Assembly (NCBI RefSeq): GCF_036689815.1
Contig: NZ_JBAHUR010000009.1
Coordinates: 10,718 to 74,717, forward strand
Length of the DNA: 64,000 nucleotides
Direction of reading: 5' to 3'
From: Magnetovibrio sp. PR-2
GTDB taxonomy: Bacteria; Pseudomonadota; Alphaproteobacteria; Rhodospirillales; Magnetovibrionaceae
Positions within the stretch are counted from its first letter, which is position 1. Each line of letters opens with the position of its first letter. Both the position numbers and the translations under genes were made by a program. This document shows, piece after piece, positions 38,629-46,671 of the stretch. The notes below the pieces were generated by a model, which ran no database searches, was not told where the DNA came from, and was given only the letters and a program-made list of their open reading frames with translations.

Positions 38629-39258
38629 TTAGGCTAAAAGGCGCGCACGAGCTTGGCGCACTTCACCCATCATTTTGTCGAGGTATTTGAGCCGCGTCGT
38701 CAGCTGACACGCGCCGTGAATGTCTTCGCCTTGAAACGCCAAAGACAGCGCCTTCAAAACATCGTCGATTTCCGACTTGGTTTCGCGCTGAATGTCGTTC
38801 AGCGCCGCCATGCTGTCGGCCATCATCAGCTTTTCGCGCATCTCCATGGCTTCCATCAAGATGGCTTGATCGTTCACCAAGTTGCAGCCTTCGGGAAACA
38901 CATCCACACCCAACACATGGACCAAATAGTCGGCTCGTTTGAGCGGGTCTTTCAACACTTCGTAAGCATCGTTGAGAGCGGTGGCTTGCTGTTGGCTCAA
39001 CGCCTTTTCCTTCGGGGCTTTGGTGGCAAAACGGTCCGGGTGGAGCTGGCGCTGCAGATCAAAATACAATCGGTCTATCGCGGACACATCAACATCGAAC
39101 GTGAGATTAATCCCTAAGCGTTCAAAATGATTGACCGGCGCAGGCCCTTGTACGGCTTCACAGGTGGAGCAAAACAAGCTCGCAACAGGCACCGGGCCTT
39201 TGCATGACCAACAAGGTTTCAGTGTCTCGTTTTGAACGTGTACGTTTTCGTCATTCAT
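38629..39258 (-). CDS. hscB: Fe-S assembly co-chaperone HscB with N-terminal zinc-type CxxC pairs
   Basis: The 209-residue J-protein stimulates the HscA ATPase and delivers IscU. The J domain (about 45-115) has the essential HPD in LQRQLHPDRFATKAPKEK. The C-terminal helical domain binds IscU. Unlike E. coli HscB, it carries an N-terminal extension with two CxxC pairs (CWSCKG and CSTCEA, about residues 15-35), like mitochondrial HSCB, where they bind zinc. ATG 39258 is preceded by GGAA; a TTG five codons upstream is the alternative. Confidence 0.96.
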   Translation of the reverse strand: MNDENVHVQNETLKPCWSCKGPVPVASLFCSTCEAVQGPAPVNHFERLGINLTFDVDVSAIDRLYFDLQRQLHPDRFATKAPKEKALSQQQATALNDAYEVLKDPLKRADYLVHVLGVDVFPEGCNLVNDQAILMEAMEMREKLMMADSMAALNDIQRETKSEIDDVLKALSLAFQGEDIHGACQLTTRLKYLDKMMGEVRQARARLLA

Positions 39259-39334
39259 CAACAGATATTCCAAAAGCGAACCGCCCCACGGGGAAGTTAT
39301 GGGGGGGGTGGTTCGGATATTTGGGCTTTAAGCC

Positions 39335-39673
39335 TTAGACGTGGAAAGATTCGCCGCACCCGCAGCGTCCCTTTTCGTTGGGATTGGAAAACCGAAAACC
39401 GCTTTCCAACTTGTCTTCCACGTAATCCATTTCGGTGCCGATGATAAACATGGTGGCTTTGGGATCGATTAAGATGGTCAATCCGTTCACTTCCATTTCG
39501 TCATCAAACTCGTTCTTTTCGTCGGCAAACTCCAGGGTGTAGGACAAGCCCGAGCACCCCTTGGTTTGCACACCGATGCGGATACCGGCAGATGGTTTAC
39601 CGCGACCGTCCAACAACGCTTTGACCTGGGTCACAGCGGCGTCGGTCAGATGTATTGGTGCAGGCATGTTCAT
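39335..39673 (-). CDS. iscA: A-type Fe-S carrier IscA
   Basis: This 112-residue HesB/IscA protein carries the three cluster-binding cysteines in TKGCSGLSY and GRCGCGESFHV. It serves as an alternative scaffold or carrier, passing clusters to target proteins. It is placed between iscU and hscB, 30 bases after iscU. A 76-base gap separates it from hscB, with no promoter that I can identify. Confidence 0.97.
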   Translation of the reverse strand: MNMPAPIHLTDAAVTQVKALLDGRGKPSAGIRIGVQTKGCSGLSYTLEFADEKNEFDDEMEVNGLTILIDPKATMFIIGTEMDYVEDKLESGFRFSNPNEKGRCGCGESFHV

Positions 39674-39703
39674 AATCAGTCCCCTTGATCCTTCACGATC
39701 TGG

Positions 39704-40117
39704 TTATTCGGCAGCGTCTTGGCCTTCGTCTTGAACGTCGCCGGTTTTGCCTTTGTAGTCTTCGATAGCCGCTTTGATCGCGTCTTCGGCCAGGACCGAA
39801 CAGTGGATCTTCACCGGCGGCAAAGCCAGTTCTTCGGCGATGTCGGTGTTTTTGATCTCACCGGCTTCGTCAATGGTTTTGCCTTTGACCCATTCGGTGA
39901 CCAGCGAGCTCGACGCGATGGCCGAACCACAGCCGAACGTTTTGAACTTGGCATCTTCGATGATGCCGTCCGTGCCGACTTTGATTTGCAGCTTCATCAC
40001 GTCACCACACGCCGGTGCACCCACCAAGCCTGTGCCGACATCGCCGTCGCCGTCTTCCATGGCGCCGACGTTGCGCGGGTTTTCGTAGTGATCGATGAGT
40101 TCTTTACTGTAGGCCAT
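39704..40117 (-). CDS. iscU: Fe-S scaffold protein IscU
   Basis: The 137-residue scaffold on which IscS sulfur and iron are assembled. The three cysteine sites are visible: GAPACGDVMKLQI, KTFGCGSAIASSS and KIHCSVLAEDAI, and the Asp of the first motif is present. The HscA recognition sequence LPPVK is intact in LALPPVKIHC. The acidic tail (GDVQDEGQDAAE) is somewhat longer than in E. coli. The gene lies 47 bases after iscS. Confidence 0.98.
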   Translation of the reverse strand: MAYSKELIDHYENPRNVGAMEDGDGDVGTGLVGAPACGDVMKLQIKVGTDGIIEDAKFKTFGCGSAIASSSLVTEWVKGKTIDEAGEIKNTDIAEELALPPVKIHCSVLAEDAIKAAIEDYKGKTGDVQDEGQDAAE

Positions 40118-40164
40118 TGTCTATTCTCCTTCACTGCTCGGGGATGGCAGTGCTGTGGTTGAAC

Positions 40165-41397
40165 TTAGTGTTCCGCCCATTTGATGGACTTCAAATCGAT
40201 GCCGGCTTGCGCCATGTCCCAAAGCGGGCTCAGTTCACGCAGGCGGTTGACTTCTTTGGAAATGCGCTCGATGGCGTATTCAACGTCGTCTTCGGTGGTG
40301 AAGCGTCCCAGTCCCAACCGCAACGAAGTGTGCGCCAATTCGTCTTCAACGCCTAAGGCGCGCAGCACGTAGCTGGGCTCAAGAGAAGCGGATGTGCACG
40401 CCGAACCGCTTGAGACCGCCAAGTCTTTGATGCCCATCATCAAGCCTTCACCTTCGACGTAAGCGAATGAGATGTTCAAGTTGCCGGGGATGCGGCTTTC
40501 CAGATCGCCGTTCAAAAAGATTTCCGGAATGCGCTGGCGCAGGCCTTGGTAGAGGCGATTTTGGAAATCGCGCAGGCGTTCGGCCTCCGCCGCCATTTCT
40601 TTCTTCGCCAATTCACATGCTTTGCCCAAGCCAACAACCAACGGCGTCGGCAAGGTGCCCGAACGCATGCCGCGTTCTTGGCCGCCACCGTGGATCAGCG
40701 GGACCAGGCGCACGCGTGGTTTCTTGCGCACATACATGGCACCAATGCCCATGGGGCCGTAGACCTTGTGGCCGGAAATCGACATCATGTCGATGTTCAT
40801 TTCGTTCACATCCAGCGGAATTTTGCCGACCGCTTGGGCCGCGTCCGTGTGGAAGAACGTTTTGTTTTCGCGGCACAGCGCACCGATTTCTTTGAGCGGC
40901 TGGATCACGCCAATTTCGTTGTTCACCGCCATGATGGACACCAACAAAGTCTTGTCGGTCATCGCTGCTTTCAATGCGTCCAGATCGATCAAGCCGTCTT
41001 CTTTGACGTGCAGGTATGTCACCTCAAAGCCGTCTTGCTGCAAGGAACGGCAGGTTTCCAACACACACTTGTGTTCGGTAACACAGGTGATGATGTGATT
41101 TTTCTTATCGCCGTAAAACTTCGCCACACCTTTGATGGCGAGGTTGTTGGACTCGGTCGCGCCAGAGGTGAAGATGATTTCCTTCGGGTTCGCACCGATG
41201 AGATCGGCGACATTTCCGCGCGCGACTTCGACCGCGTCTTCCGCTTCCCAACCAAAGTGGTGATTGCGCGAATGCGGGTTGCCGAACTTGGTCGTCCAAT
41301 AAGGGGCCATCGCCTCAACCACGCGGGGGTCGGTGGGGGTAGTGGCTTGGTAATCCAAATAGAGAGGATCGTTTTGGGTCCACGTTTTTGCGGTCAT
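40165..41397 (-). CDS. iscS: Cysteine desulfurase IscS
   Basis: This PLP enzyme of 410 residues takes sulfur from cysteine and passes it to IscU and, through carriers, to tRNA thiolation enzymes such as MnmA. The PLP lysine is in [16 protein letters not shown] and the catalytic Cys is in the flexible loop [15 protein letters not shown]. The long loop and the C-terminal [18 protein letters not shown], which docks IscU in this family, mark it as the IscS type. It is preceded by a second desulfurase gene 27 bases upstream. Confidence 0.98.
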   Translation of the reverse strand: MTAKTWTQNDPLYLDYQATTPTDPRVVEAMAPYWTTKFGNPHSRNHHFGWEAEDAVEVARGNVADLIGANPKEIIFTSGATESNNLAIKGVAKFYGDKKNHIITCVTEHKCVLETCRSLQQDGFEVTYLHVKEDGLIDLDALKAAMTDKTLLVSIMAVNNEIGVIQPLKEIGALCRENKTFFHTDAAQAVGKIPLDVNEMNIDMMSISGHKVYGPMGIGAMYVRKKPRVRLVPLIHGGGQERGMRSGTLPTPLVVGLGKACELAKKEMAAEAERLRDFQNRLYQGLRQRIPEIFLNGDLESRIPGNLNISFAYVEGEGLMMGIKDLAVSSGSACTSASLEPSYVLRALGVEDELAHTSLRLGLGRFTTEDDVEYAIERISKEVNRLRELSPLWDMAQAGIDLKSIKWAEH

Positions 41398-41424
41398 ATT
41401 TTTTATTTCAACCTTGCTGTTTGT

Positions 41425-42558
41425 CTAAGCTGCCGACTGGGCGGTGTTTGGGGCTGTATTCTTACGTTGATATAGGTTCGTCCAGACGGAAATAAAGTGT
41501 TCGATCTCTTCAATTTTATTTGTTTGGGCAAGCGAAACACGCACAGCAGACCGTGCGATGTCCGCAGGCAAGCCCATGGCCGTCAAAACGGCGCTCGATT
41601 TCGTTTTACCCGACGCGCAGGCTGATCCTGCACTGACGGCGATGCCTTCCAAATCGAAATTCATCACTTGGGTCTCTGCGTCGACGCCGGGCATGGCGAT
41701 AAAGCTGGTGTTGGGCAGGCGGTCCCACAATTGTGCGATGACGGTTGCATCTGGGGCGCAATCGAGAATGCGCGCTTCCAATGTGTCGCGCAGCGCTTTG
41801 ACGTGAGCCATGCCCGCCAATTCGGCTATCGCAATTTCTGCGGCCAAGCCAAAGCCGACGATACCGGGCACATTTTCCGTGCCGCCGCGCACGCCTTTTT
41901 CCTGACCGCCGCCGGGGTTGATGGCGGTGAGGTCTACGTCTTTGGTGGCGATCAAGGCACCCACACCCAACGGCCCGCCGATTTTGTGTGCGGACACGCT
42001 CATCATATCGACGCCAAGGCTTTCAAAATCCACATCGACTTTGCCCAATGCTTGAACAGCGTCGGTATGGACCAAAGCCGAGTAACGATGCGCGATGTTG
42101 GCGATGCCTTCGAGTTGTTGCAACACGCCAGTTTCATTGTTGGCCAGCATCACCGACACCACAACATCGTCGCCGCCGCCCGCGAACAGCTCATCCAATT
42201 GGAACGGATCGATGAGACCGTTGACGTCTACGGGAATGATCTCGACATGATCTGCGACCCGGAGCACGGCGGCATGATCCGTCGCCCCGGCCCAAATTTT
42301 GTCTCGCCCTGTGCACGTCAGCGCCAAGGTGTTGGCTTCGGTCCCACAGGACGTAAAGACGATCTGCGCACTTTTGGGGGCGTTGACGGCTGTGCGGATT
42401 TGTTCGCGGGCATCTTCAACGGCGCGGCGCGCTTTGCGGCCAGAGGCGTGAACGGACGAAGGATTGCCTCCGGCTTCCATGGCGCGCACGACAGCGTCGC
42501 GCACTTTCGGGCGCGTCGGCGACGTTGCGTTATGATCCATGTAAACCTGTTGGCTCAT
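41425..42558 (-). CDS. Second cysteine desulfurase (NifS/IscS-like)
   Basis: The 377-residue PLP enzyme is clearly related to IscS but diverged: MDHNATSPTRPKVRDAVV at the N-terminus, the PLP lysine in SVSAHKIGGPLGVGAL and the catalytic Cys in SAGSACASGKTKSS. Its C-terminus lacks the IscS tail that binds IscU. It sits between iscR and iscS, an order seen in several Rhodospirillales. It may serve a separate sulfur acceptor or different conditions. Both desulfurases keep all catalytic residues, so neither looks decayed. Confidence 0.95.
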   Translation of the reverse strand: MSQQVYMDHNATSPTRPKVRDAVVRAMEAGGNPSSVHASGRKARRAVEDAREQIRTAVNAPKSAQIVFTSCGTEANTLALTCTGRDKIWAGATDHAAVLRVADHVEIIPVDVNGLIDPFQLDELFAGGGDDVVVSVMLANNETGVLQQLEGIANIAHRYSALVHTDAVQALGKVDVDFESLGVDMMSVSAHKIGGPLGVGALIATKDVDLTAINPGGGQEKGVRGGTENVPGIVGFGLAAEIAIAELAGMAHVKALRDTLEARILDCAPDATVIAQLWDRLPNTSFIAMPGVDAETQVMNFDLEGIAVSAGSACASGKTKSSAVLTAMGLPADIARSAVRVSLAQTNKIEEIEHFISVWTNLYQRKNTAPNTAQSAA

Positions 42559-42600
42559 GGTAGATGCCTTCCGTTGAGAATGCCTAAAGTCTAAAAGCGT

Positions 42601-43077
42601 TTATTCCGCAGCTATGATATCGGTGGGAATGTTGGCAACCATTTCTTCGAACAGTTCCGGCTGCGGACCCAAAACACGGCGTGCGCAGACGTCGGCCAAA
42701 GTGACCGAGCTCAGATACAAGTGGATTTGATAGCTCAGCGCTTGCCACAGGTCATGGGTCAAGCAACGCGCTTTGTCGGAATGACAGCCCTCGGCTTTGG
42801 AGCAGCGGGTGGCCGAGATCGGTTCATCCACCGCAGTGATCACATCCGAGATGCGAATTTCGGTGACGGAGCGCGACAGCAAATATCCACCACCCGGTCC
42901 ACGAACACTTTTGACCAAACCTGCACGGCGCAGTTTGCCAAACAGCTGTTCCAGATAAGACAGCGAAATTTCTTGGCGGTCGGCAATGTCTGCCAATGCC
43001 ACGGGTTTGCCTGGTTCGTTCTTGCCGAGGTCAGCCATCGCCATAACGGCATAACGTCCTTTGGTGCTCAACTTCAC
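42601..43077 (-). CDS. iscR: Rrf2-family Fe-S regulator IscR
   Basis: This 158-residue DNA-binding protein senses Fe-S status through a 2Fe-2S cluster. The winged-helix domain is MKLSTKGRYAVMAMADL and onward, with the recognition region SLSYLEQLFGKLRRAGLV. Three cysteines in CSKAEGCHSDKARC (spaced x5 and x6) match the cluster ligands; E. coli has x5 and x5. It lies second in the operon after cysE. A type 1 IscR site upstream of cysE indicates autoregulation. Confidence 0.96.
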   Translation of the reverse strand: MKLSTKGRYAVMAMADLGKNEPGKPVALADIADRQEISLSYLEQLFGKLRRAGLVKSVRGPGGGYLLSRSVTEIRISDVITAVDEPISATRCSKAEGCHSDKARCLTHDLWQALSYQIHLYLSSVTLADVCARRVLGPQPELFEEMVANIPTDIIAAE

Positions 43078-43113
43078 GTCCGTTCTCCTTCTTCTTTTTC
43101 GTTCCAGGCGGAC

Positions 43114-43872
43114 TTAAGCATCTTCGCTCAAGTTCACCACTTTTTTCTGAGCGCTTGCGGACCCAGCTTCGTCTTTCGACTTGGCCGCAGCGTCCTGCTC
43201 GTATTCCAATTCTTCGACGCGCTCCATCAATGTCGACACCTGCGCGCGCAAATTATCGATGGTGCGCAAAACCGGGTCCGGGCAACCGTCGGACGGTGTA
43301 CCGTAGGCCACGAAGTCTTTCGCATGTTCTTTGTCGCGCGGCATAACAACACGGGCCGGGATGCCCACAGCCGTCACACCCGAAGGGACATCGCGCGTAA
43401 CCACGGCGTTGGCGCCAATGCGCGCATCCTTACCCACCGTGATGGGGCCCAAAACCTGCGCACCGGAACCAACGATCACACCATCTTCCAAAGTTGGGTG
43501 GCGCTTTTGGTTCACTTGCGTGTGGCTGTCGACGCTGGGCGATGTGCCGCCCAAGGTCACAATTTGATAGATCGTCACGTCATCGCCGATTTTACTGGTT
43601 TCGCCAATCACGACACCGTCACCGTGATCAATGAAAAAACGCCGGCCAATGGTCGCACCCGGATGAATTTCAATGCCCGTGAAGAAACGGGCCGCCTGAG
43701 AAATCATGCGCGCAATGAAGCGCACATCGTGCCTCCACAGCCAATGTGACAGGCGATAAGCCTGGATTGCGTGGAACCCCGGATACAGCAACGCGACCTC
43801 CAAACGAGTCCGCGCCGCAGGGTCGCGAGCGATAAATGAATCGATATCTTCTTTAAGCCTCTTGAAAATCAT
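43114..43872 (-). CDS. cysE: Serine O-acetyltransferase CysE
   Basis: CysE acetylates serine with acetyl-CoA, the first step of cysteine synthesis. The 252-residue protein has the N-terminal helical part ([20 protein letters not shown]) and a left-handed beta-helix with hexapeptide repeats ([38 protein letters not shown]). The catalytic His/Asp pair is in [12 protein letters not shown]. The C-terminal tail (about 205-252) is charged and longer than in E. coli, but still lacks a clear Ile ending for the CysK complex. It is the first gene of the isc operon and so supplies the substrate of the two desulfurases. Confidence 0.96.
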   Translation of the reverse strand: MIFKRLKEDIDSFIARDPAARTRLEVALLYPGFHAIQAYRLSHWLWRHDVRFIARMISQAARFFTGIEIHPGATIGRRFFIDHGDGVVIGETSKIGDDVTIYQIVTLGGTSPSVDSHTQVNQKRHPTLEDGVIVGSGAQVLGPITVGKDARIGANAVVTRDVPSGVTAVGIPARVVMPRDKEHAKDFVAYGTPSDGCPDPVLRTIDNLRAQVSTLMERVEELEYEQDAAAKSKDEAGSASAQKKVVNLSEDA

Positions 43873-43977
43873 GGCCTATCCAATATGTTTGTGCACAAGC
43901 GACCACATGCGGTAAAAGGTCTATTCCCTTGACCGCCGTGTGCAAGTGGCGCACACAATGTTGCATTACATGCTCAG

Positions 43978-44006
43978 AATATAAGATACCCGACTACCAG
44001 GGTCAA
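43978..44006 (-). promoter_or_regulatory. Sigma-70-like promoter of the cysE-isc operon
   Basis: On the minus strand TTGACC (44006-44001) and TATATT (43983-43978) are 17 bases apart, the ideal spacing. Transcription would start near 43971, leaving a leader of about 100 bases before cysE. The -35 box and spacer lie inside the predicted IscR site, the arrangement expected for repression. Confidence 0.8.
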
Positions 44007-44010
44007 GTAT
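43986..44010 (-). promoter_or_regulatory. Type 1 IscR-binding site
   Basis: The 25-bp site reads ATACCCGACT at one end and GGGTCAAGTAT at the other. It matches the type 1 consensus (ATA-S-YY-GACT-R ... AGTC-RR-S-TAT) at nearly all constrained positions. Type 1 sites bind the 2Fe-2S form of IscR. The site overlaps the operon promoter, predicting repression when clusters are plentiful and induction under iron or oxidative stress. Confidence 0.88.
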
Positions 44011-44101
44011 TCTAGGGCAATTTACGGAAAAAAAGTTGTGAAAATGCTGCAGCGTGTCAAAAATCGCAACCCATTGAAACTTAAGCGGTAAAATAGAGCA
44101 A

Positions 44102-44749
44102 ATGCCCGAAGTCATCTTCAACGGACCCGAAGGCCGCCTGGAAGGGCGCTACCATCATTCCAAAAAACCCGGAGCGCCGATTGCGCTTATTTTGCACCCG
44201 CACCCACAGTTCGGCGGAACCATGAATAACAAGGTCGTGTACGCCATGTACCAGGCCTTCGTAAAACGCGGTTTTTCAACTTTGCGGTTTAATTTTCGCG
44301 GAGTCGGCCGTTCTCAGAGCACTTTTGACAACGGTCAAGGCGAAATGAGTGACGCGGCGTCGGCCCTGGATTGGATGCAAGCCCACAACCCCAACGCTTC
44401 AGATTGCTGGATCGGCGGCTTTTCGTTTGGGGCTTGGATTTCCATGCAGCTTATGATGCGCCGACCGGAAATCAGCGGCTTTATCTCCATCGCGCCCCCT
44501 GCGAGCCAACATGACTTCACCTTCCTGGCACCGTGCCCGGCGTCCGGTATTTTGGTGCATGGCGATCGTGATGAGATTGTCCCCGTAGACAGCGTCGATA
44601 AACTGGCCGCGAAGCTTAAAAGCCAAAAGAACATCACCATCGACTATGAAGTGGTCAAAGGGTGTGATCACTTCTTTGGCGATCACATGGATGAGCTGAC
44701 CAAAATCGTCGACGAATACCTGGACAAATCCCTGACCCAGGTGGCTTAA
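44102..44749 (+). CDS. Alpha/beta hydrolase
   Basis: This 215-residue single-domain hydrolase has the oxyanion motif HPHPQFGGTMNN, the nucleophile elbow GGFSFGAW (Ser in G-x-S-x-G), an acid in VHGDRDEIVPV and the His in GCDHFF. It resembles the small cytoplasmic hydrolases widespread in alphaproteobacteria, whose substrates are unknown. It is divergent from cysE and shares the 229-base region carrying the IscR site, so it could be affected by IscR. ATG 44102 has a poor Shine-Dalgarno. A terminator follows. Confidence 0.92.
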   Translation: MPEVIFNGPEGRLEGRYHHSKKPGAPIALILHPHPQFGGTMNNKVVYAMYQAFVKRGFSTLRFNFRGVGRSQSTFDNGQGEMSDAASALDWMQAHNPNASDCWIGGFSFGAWISMQLMMRRPEISGFISIAPPASQHDFTFLAPCPASGILVHGDRDEIVPVDSVDKLAAKLKSQKNITIDYEVVKGCDHFFGDHMDELTKIVDEYLDKSLTQVA

Positions 44750-44773
44750 GTCTGCAATAAAGACGTGAATTTC

Positions 44774-44815
44774 AAAAAAGTGTGGCGCGCCAATGTGGTG
44801 GCCGCACTTTTTTTT
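44774..44815 (+). terminator. Rho-independent terminator after the hydrolase gene
   Basis: AAAAAAGTGTGGC (44774-44786) pairs with GCCGCACTTTTTT (from 44801) with one G-U pair, around an imperfect inner stem, and ends in eight T. Confidence 0.88.
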
Positions 44816-44892
44816 GTGAAAAATCCATGCAATACGGCGTATATCCGATATTATAAATATAGTTGTTAGGGCTATATACGTTCTATAGCTGA

Positions 44893-45738
44893 GTGACGCA
44901 TGTGGGGGCGACGACTTTGTTTTTGACACACTGTTATACGGGGCGACTCAAGAATCTGACCCTCAGCTTTGCTGTCGTCGTCGCTCTCCTGCTCGACAGT
45001 TTTGCATCTGCCGACCCACAAAACACGTCCATTGAGTTCGGATTCTGCCCCGTGGAAGGCTTTGTCGATGAAGAGCCCAAAGGCGTTGGATATGAGCTCA
45101 TGACCGAAGTGCTCATGCGGCTGCGCGCTCAGGGGTACCAGATCAACGAATCCTTCGTCCCCGCCATGCGGCTTTTAAACGGCTATAAAAACAAGCAATA
45201 CGACGTGATCTTCCCGATCATGAAAATCAAAAACTTCACGTTGAAGAGCTTTCAAAAATGGGGCTTCGATCATATCCCGCTCTATTCCCGGCCGCTCTAT
45301 GACGGGGGGCATTTTGTCATCTATACCCACGTCGAAAATGACCGCCTCAACCGGGTCAAGGACCTCAAAGGCAAATCCACAGTCGTCATCGCAGGCGCTT
45401 ACATCCCCGTCGATTTGGTCACGCCCACCCCTTATAACGTCGAGTACGTCGACACAGCCGAACAAGCCTTCAAAATGGTTCAGTTCGGGCGCGTAGACGC
45501 CTTCCTTGTGCATAAAGGTTGGGGACAGCATGTTCTTTCAGGTTTGGACTTACCGGAACTGCATCACGGCGAGCCCTTTGAAAACATCCGCGGCGGTTTT
45601 ATCGCGCAAGAAAACGAGTTGGGCGAAGAGCTGGTCTCAGCGATTGACCGTGTAATCGCCGACATGATTGAAGACGGCAGTTACGCCAAAATTCTCGAAA
45701 AATTTCCAGACACGAAGTTGGTCATTCACCCCGATTAA
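44893..45738 (+). CDS. Periplasmic binding protein-like protein, tandem copy 1
   Basis: The protein has up to 281 residues; the signal peptide RLKNLTLSFAVVVALLLDSF ends at FASA-D. The mature part resembles family 3 solute-binding proteins but is diverged: FGFCPVEGFVDEEPKGVGYE, RLLNGYKNKQYDVIFPIMK, YSRPLYDGGHFVIYT, VVIAGAYIPVDLVTP and MVQFGRVDAFLVHKGWG. The start is unsure: GTG 44893, GTG 44902 or a TTG at 44917 or 44923 are all possible, and none has a strong Shine-Dalgarno. A paralogous gene follows after 101 bases. No membrane permease or ATPase is adjacent, so it may feed a distant transporter or act as a sensor. Confidence 0.88.
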   Translation: MTHVGATTLFLTHCYTGRLKNLTLSFAVVVALLLDSFASADPQNTSIEFGFCPVEGFVDEEPKGVGYELMTEVLMRLRAQGYQINESFVPAMRLLNGYKNKQYDVIFPIMKIKNFTLKSFQKWGFDHIPLYSRPLYDGGHFVIYTHVENDRLNRVKDLKGKSTVVIAGAYIPVDLVTPTPYNVEYVDTAEQAFKMVQFGRVDAFLVHKGWGQHVLSGLDLPELHHGEPFENIRGGFIAQENELGEELVSAIDRVIADMIEDGSYAKILEKFPDTKLVIHPD

Positions 45739-45839
45739 ACCAGAAGACCTTATCGATGTAGAAAACTTTTGGGTTCCAATGCGATTGCCTTAGCCGCTAG
45801 ACTGTTTTATCGAGACTCAACACCAAAAGGATCAAAAGC

Positions 45840-46661
45840 TTGTCTTTGACTAAACTGTTTTCAAGATTGAAGACAACGCTTTGTTTGCGCCTTGCCTTGA
45901 CTGCTTTCGTGTTCTTGGCGAGTCCCGCATCGGCCGAGCCCCCGCAAAAAACCTTAAATTTCGCCTACGGTGTTGTCGAAGGTTTTATCGAAGAAGAGAC
46001 CTCGGGTGTCGGCTATGAGCTGATGCGCGCCGTGCTCTCTCGTCTTCAAAACCAGGGGCATGAAATATCGGTCACTCTGGTTCCGTTTACGCGATTGTTA
46101 AATGGATTTCAAAAGAAGCATTACGACTTGGCCTTCCCCATTGTGAAGGTGAGCAATTTCACATTAGCGAGTTACAAAAAATGGGGCTTTGACGAAATCC
46201 CACTGTATTCAAGGCCGCTTTATAACGGTGGTGAGTTCGTCATTTATACCCCGGCAAAATCCGCACGACTGAGCGCGTTGCGCGACCTTATCGGGCGCGA
46301 CACGGTTGTCATCGCGGGTGCGTACATCCCCATTGACCTTGTTCCACCGACATCTTACTCCGTCGAACAGGTCAATTCGGGACATCAGGCTTTTAAAATG
46401 GTGAAGTTTGGGCGCGTGGATGCCTTTTTGGTTCATGAAGGCTGGGGGAAATCCGTGCTCACCGAATTGGACATTTCTGATTTGCACCACGGCCAGCCGT
46501 TTGGAACCATTGAAGGCGGTTTCATTGCGCAGAACGATGAGCAGGGCAAAAGTCTGATCGCCGCCATCAATCAAATCATCTCAGACATCATTGATGACGG
46601 CACATATGCCAAAATTCTTAAAAAGTTTCCCGACAGCACATTCGTCTTTCGACACGAGTAA
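45840..46661 (+). CDS. Periplasmic binding protein-like protein, tandem copy 2
   Basis: The 273-residue paralogue of the preceding gene has signal peptide LKTTLCLRLALTAFVFLASP ending at ASA-E. Matching blocks are YGVVEGFIEEETSGVGYELM, RLLNGFQKKHYDLAFPIVK, YSRPLYNGGEFVIYT, VVIAGAYIPIDLVPP and MVKFGRVDAFLVHEGWG, so more than half of the residues look identical between the copies. The start is TTG 45840, preceded by AAAGGATC. It is convergent with anmK, with ten bases between the ends. The duplication appears old because both copies have diverged throughout, with both frames intact. Confidence 0.92.
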   Translation: MSLTKLFSRLKTTLCLRLALTAFVFLASPASAEPPQKTLNFAYGVVEGFIEEETSGVGYELMRAVLSRLQNQGHEISVTLVPFTRLLNGFQKKHYDLAFPIVKVSNFTLASYKKWGFDEIPLYSRPLYNGGEFVIYTPAKSARLSALRDLIGRDTVVIAGAYIPIDLVPPTSYSVEQVNSGHQAFKMVKFGRVDAFLVHEGWGKSVLTELDISDLHHGQPFGTIEGGFIAQNDEQGKSLIAAINQIISDIIDDGTYAKILKKFPDSTFVFRHE

Positions 46662-46671
46662 GAAAGCGTTT

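Noticed and set aside
42601-43077. IscR cysteine spacing of x5/x6 rather than x5/x5 as a possible loss of cluster binding
   Set aside because: All three cysteines are present, and a near-consensus type 1 site upstream indicates a functional holo-IscR; one-residue spacing differences occur between lineages.
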